64,000 nucleotides of DNA from Vespula vulgaris (taxonomy: Eukaryota > Arthropoda > Insecta > Hymenoptera > Vespidae), in contig NC_066603.1 of NCBI RefSeq assembly GCF_905475345.1, positions 1,110,001 to 1,174,000 on the forward strand, in the 5' to 3' direction. The translations under genes and the position numbers were made by a program. Positions 62,876 through 64,000 of the stretch are shown here, one piece after another. The notes beneath the pieces were generated by a model that saw only the letters and a list, made by a program, of their open reading frames with translations, did not search any database and was not told the DNA's origin. The first letter of the stretch is position 1, and each line of letters starts with the position of its first letter.

Positions 62876-64000
62876 ATAACATACTAATTAATCGCGTTTA
62901 AAGAAAATCTTCTATCGACCCGATCGTAGTCGATCGAAGATTCATCAACCGCGATTTTGTCCTATCCTACCCGAGAGAAAAAGCTTGGATTCTTTACTAA
63001 TAATCTTAAAAATATCTTTACACGATCTCGATATAATTAATTCACGTAATATGATATACATATAATTTGTATATCACGGAAATATACAAAGTACATATAT
63101 TTTATAATCACTACTATGTTACATTTATAATTAATATATTATGTTATTAATAAATTTAAAGTTGGAAATTTAAAGTTAAATAAGGTAATTGAGAAAATCA
63201 TGAAACAAAAATATGTTAATTCATAAATAATTGCCATTTTGTAAATAATGGCATTCATTCATGAATCAACTGTATATATATCCAAGCTTTTTAAACTATT
63301 TTAATTACTAAGTGGCAGATAATTAACCCATCATTTTTGTCTTCAATTAGCCTTAAATATAAGCTAATCTTGAAACTAAAATCCATAAAAGTATAATTAA
63401 AAAAATGCTAAAGCGTAAAAAATCAACCATATAATCCCAACATACACCATTTACCATGCCAATTATATTTTGAAAAAATAATTACTTACTAATATACTTT
63501 ACCAGTTCGTAAAATAATGCATAATATAAATTATTCTGAGTTAGTAATATATAATCTTAGTATTTAATATACTTTATATTATTCTTTTGCAATACCAATT
63601 TATTCATTGTCGAATACTTAAAAAATTAAAAAAGGTATATATATAATAAATAAAAACGAACAAAATGAAACAACAAAAGTACGCAATTTTATTTTACATG
63701 TCTGTCGACATTATTAATATAAAAAACAAACCACAAATAAGTTCTAGGCAACGATAGAGTGTAAACCTAAAACACACATTTTCATTAATTAAACATTTCA
63801 TTAATAAACACCTTCAAAATCTTTGGTAAATCTTACAAATATTTGAAATTATATTTTTTAAAGTAGATAATTATATTTAACATTTTATTATATACAAGTG
63901 CTTTCCTTTAAAAATGCATGCACATCATTTATACAGCAGCCAATTTAGGCGCTTTATTACGTGAATTACGTGTAAATCGAAGAGAACTAATATTAACAAA
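62876..64000. other. AT-rich non-coding DNA to the window end
   Basis: No gene or clear repeat seen. The base composition matches 50-52 kb. Confidence 0.5.

Overview
The window reads as nuclear DNA of an insect, most likely a hymenopteran (bee, wasp or ant). Three genes look like standard insect genes with GT-AG introns: a Tret1-type sugar transporter, a prophenoloxidase and a somatomedin-B/thrombospondin-1 secreted protein. The non-coding DNA is AT-rich and packed with (GA)n, (AT)n, (CATA)n and trinucleotide microsatellites, a texture common in aculeate Hymenoptera. The exact taxon is an inference and cannot be fixed from sequence reading alone.

Layout. About 1-790: AT-rich sequence, probably an intron of the first gene. 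791-2262 (+): main coding exon of a Tret1-like MFS sugar transporter; its first, short N-terminal coding exon was not found. 2263-34428: about 32 kb with no gene I can support, mostly microsatellites, with a few short inverted-repeat (MITE-like) elements whose ends read TATACAGGGTG / CACCCTGTATA. 34429-38938 (-): a complete nine-exon prophenoloxidase gene coding for 696 residues, with all six copper-binding histidines and a TATA-type promoter just upstream. 40658-49286 (-): a secreted somatomedin-B plus thrombospondin-1 protein in at least four exons; reading frames show that at least one middle exon is still missing from my model. 49500-49800: GC-richer promoter-like stretch of that gene.

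From about 50 kb to the end the landscape changes. The DNA is very AT-rich, almost free of long GA/CT tracts, has no recognisable gene, and is built of tandem and dispersed repeats. There is a ~102-bp array (52.44-52.94 kb), a ~650-660-bp array in three copies (54.66-56.43 kb), a ~40-bp minisatellite (56.86-57.09 kb), a duplicated flank (54.41 and 56.43 kb, partly again at 59.52 kb), and three copies of a two-box element (52.05, 61.50, 62.71 kb) that I do not recognise. The whole block is unusually dense in short perfect inverted repeats, many inside the repeat units. This is the least explained part of the window.

Functionally the three genes do not form a pathway. Trehalose or sugar transport, cuticle/immune melanisation and an extracellular matrix-type protein are simply neighbours.
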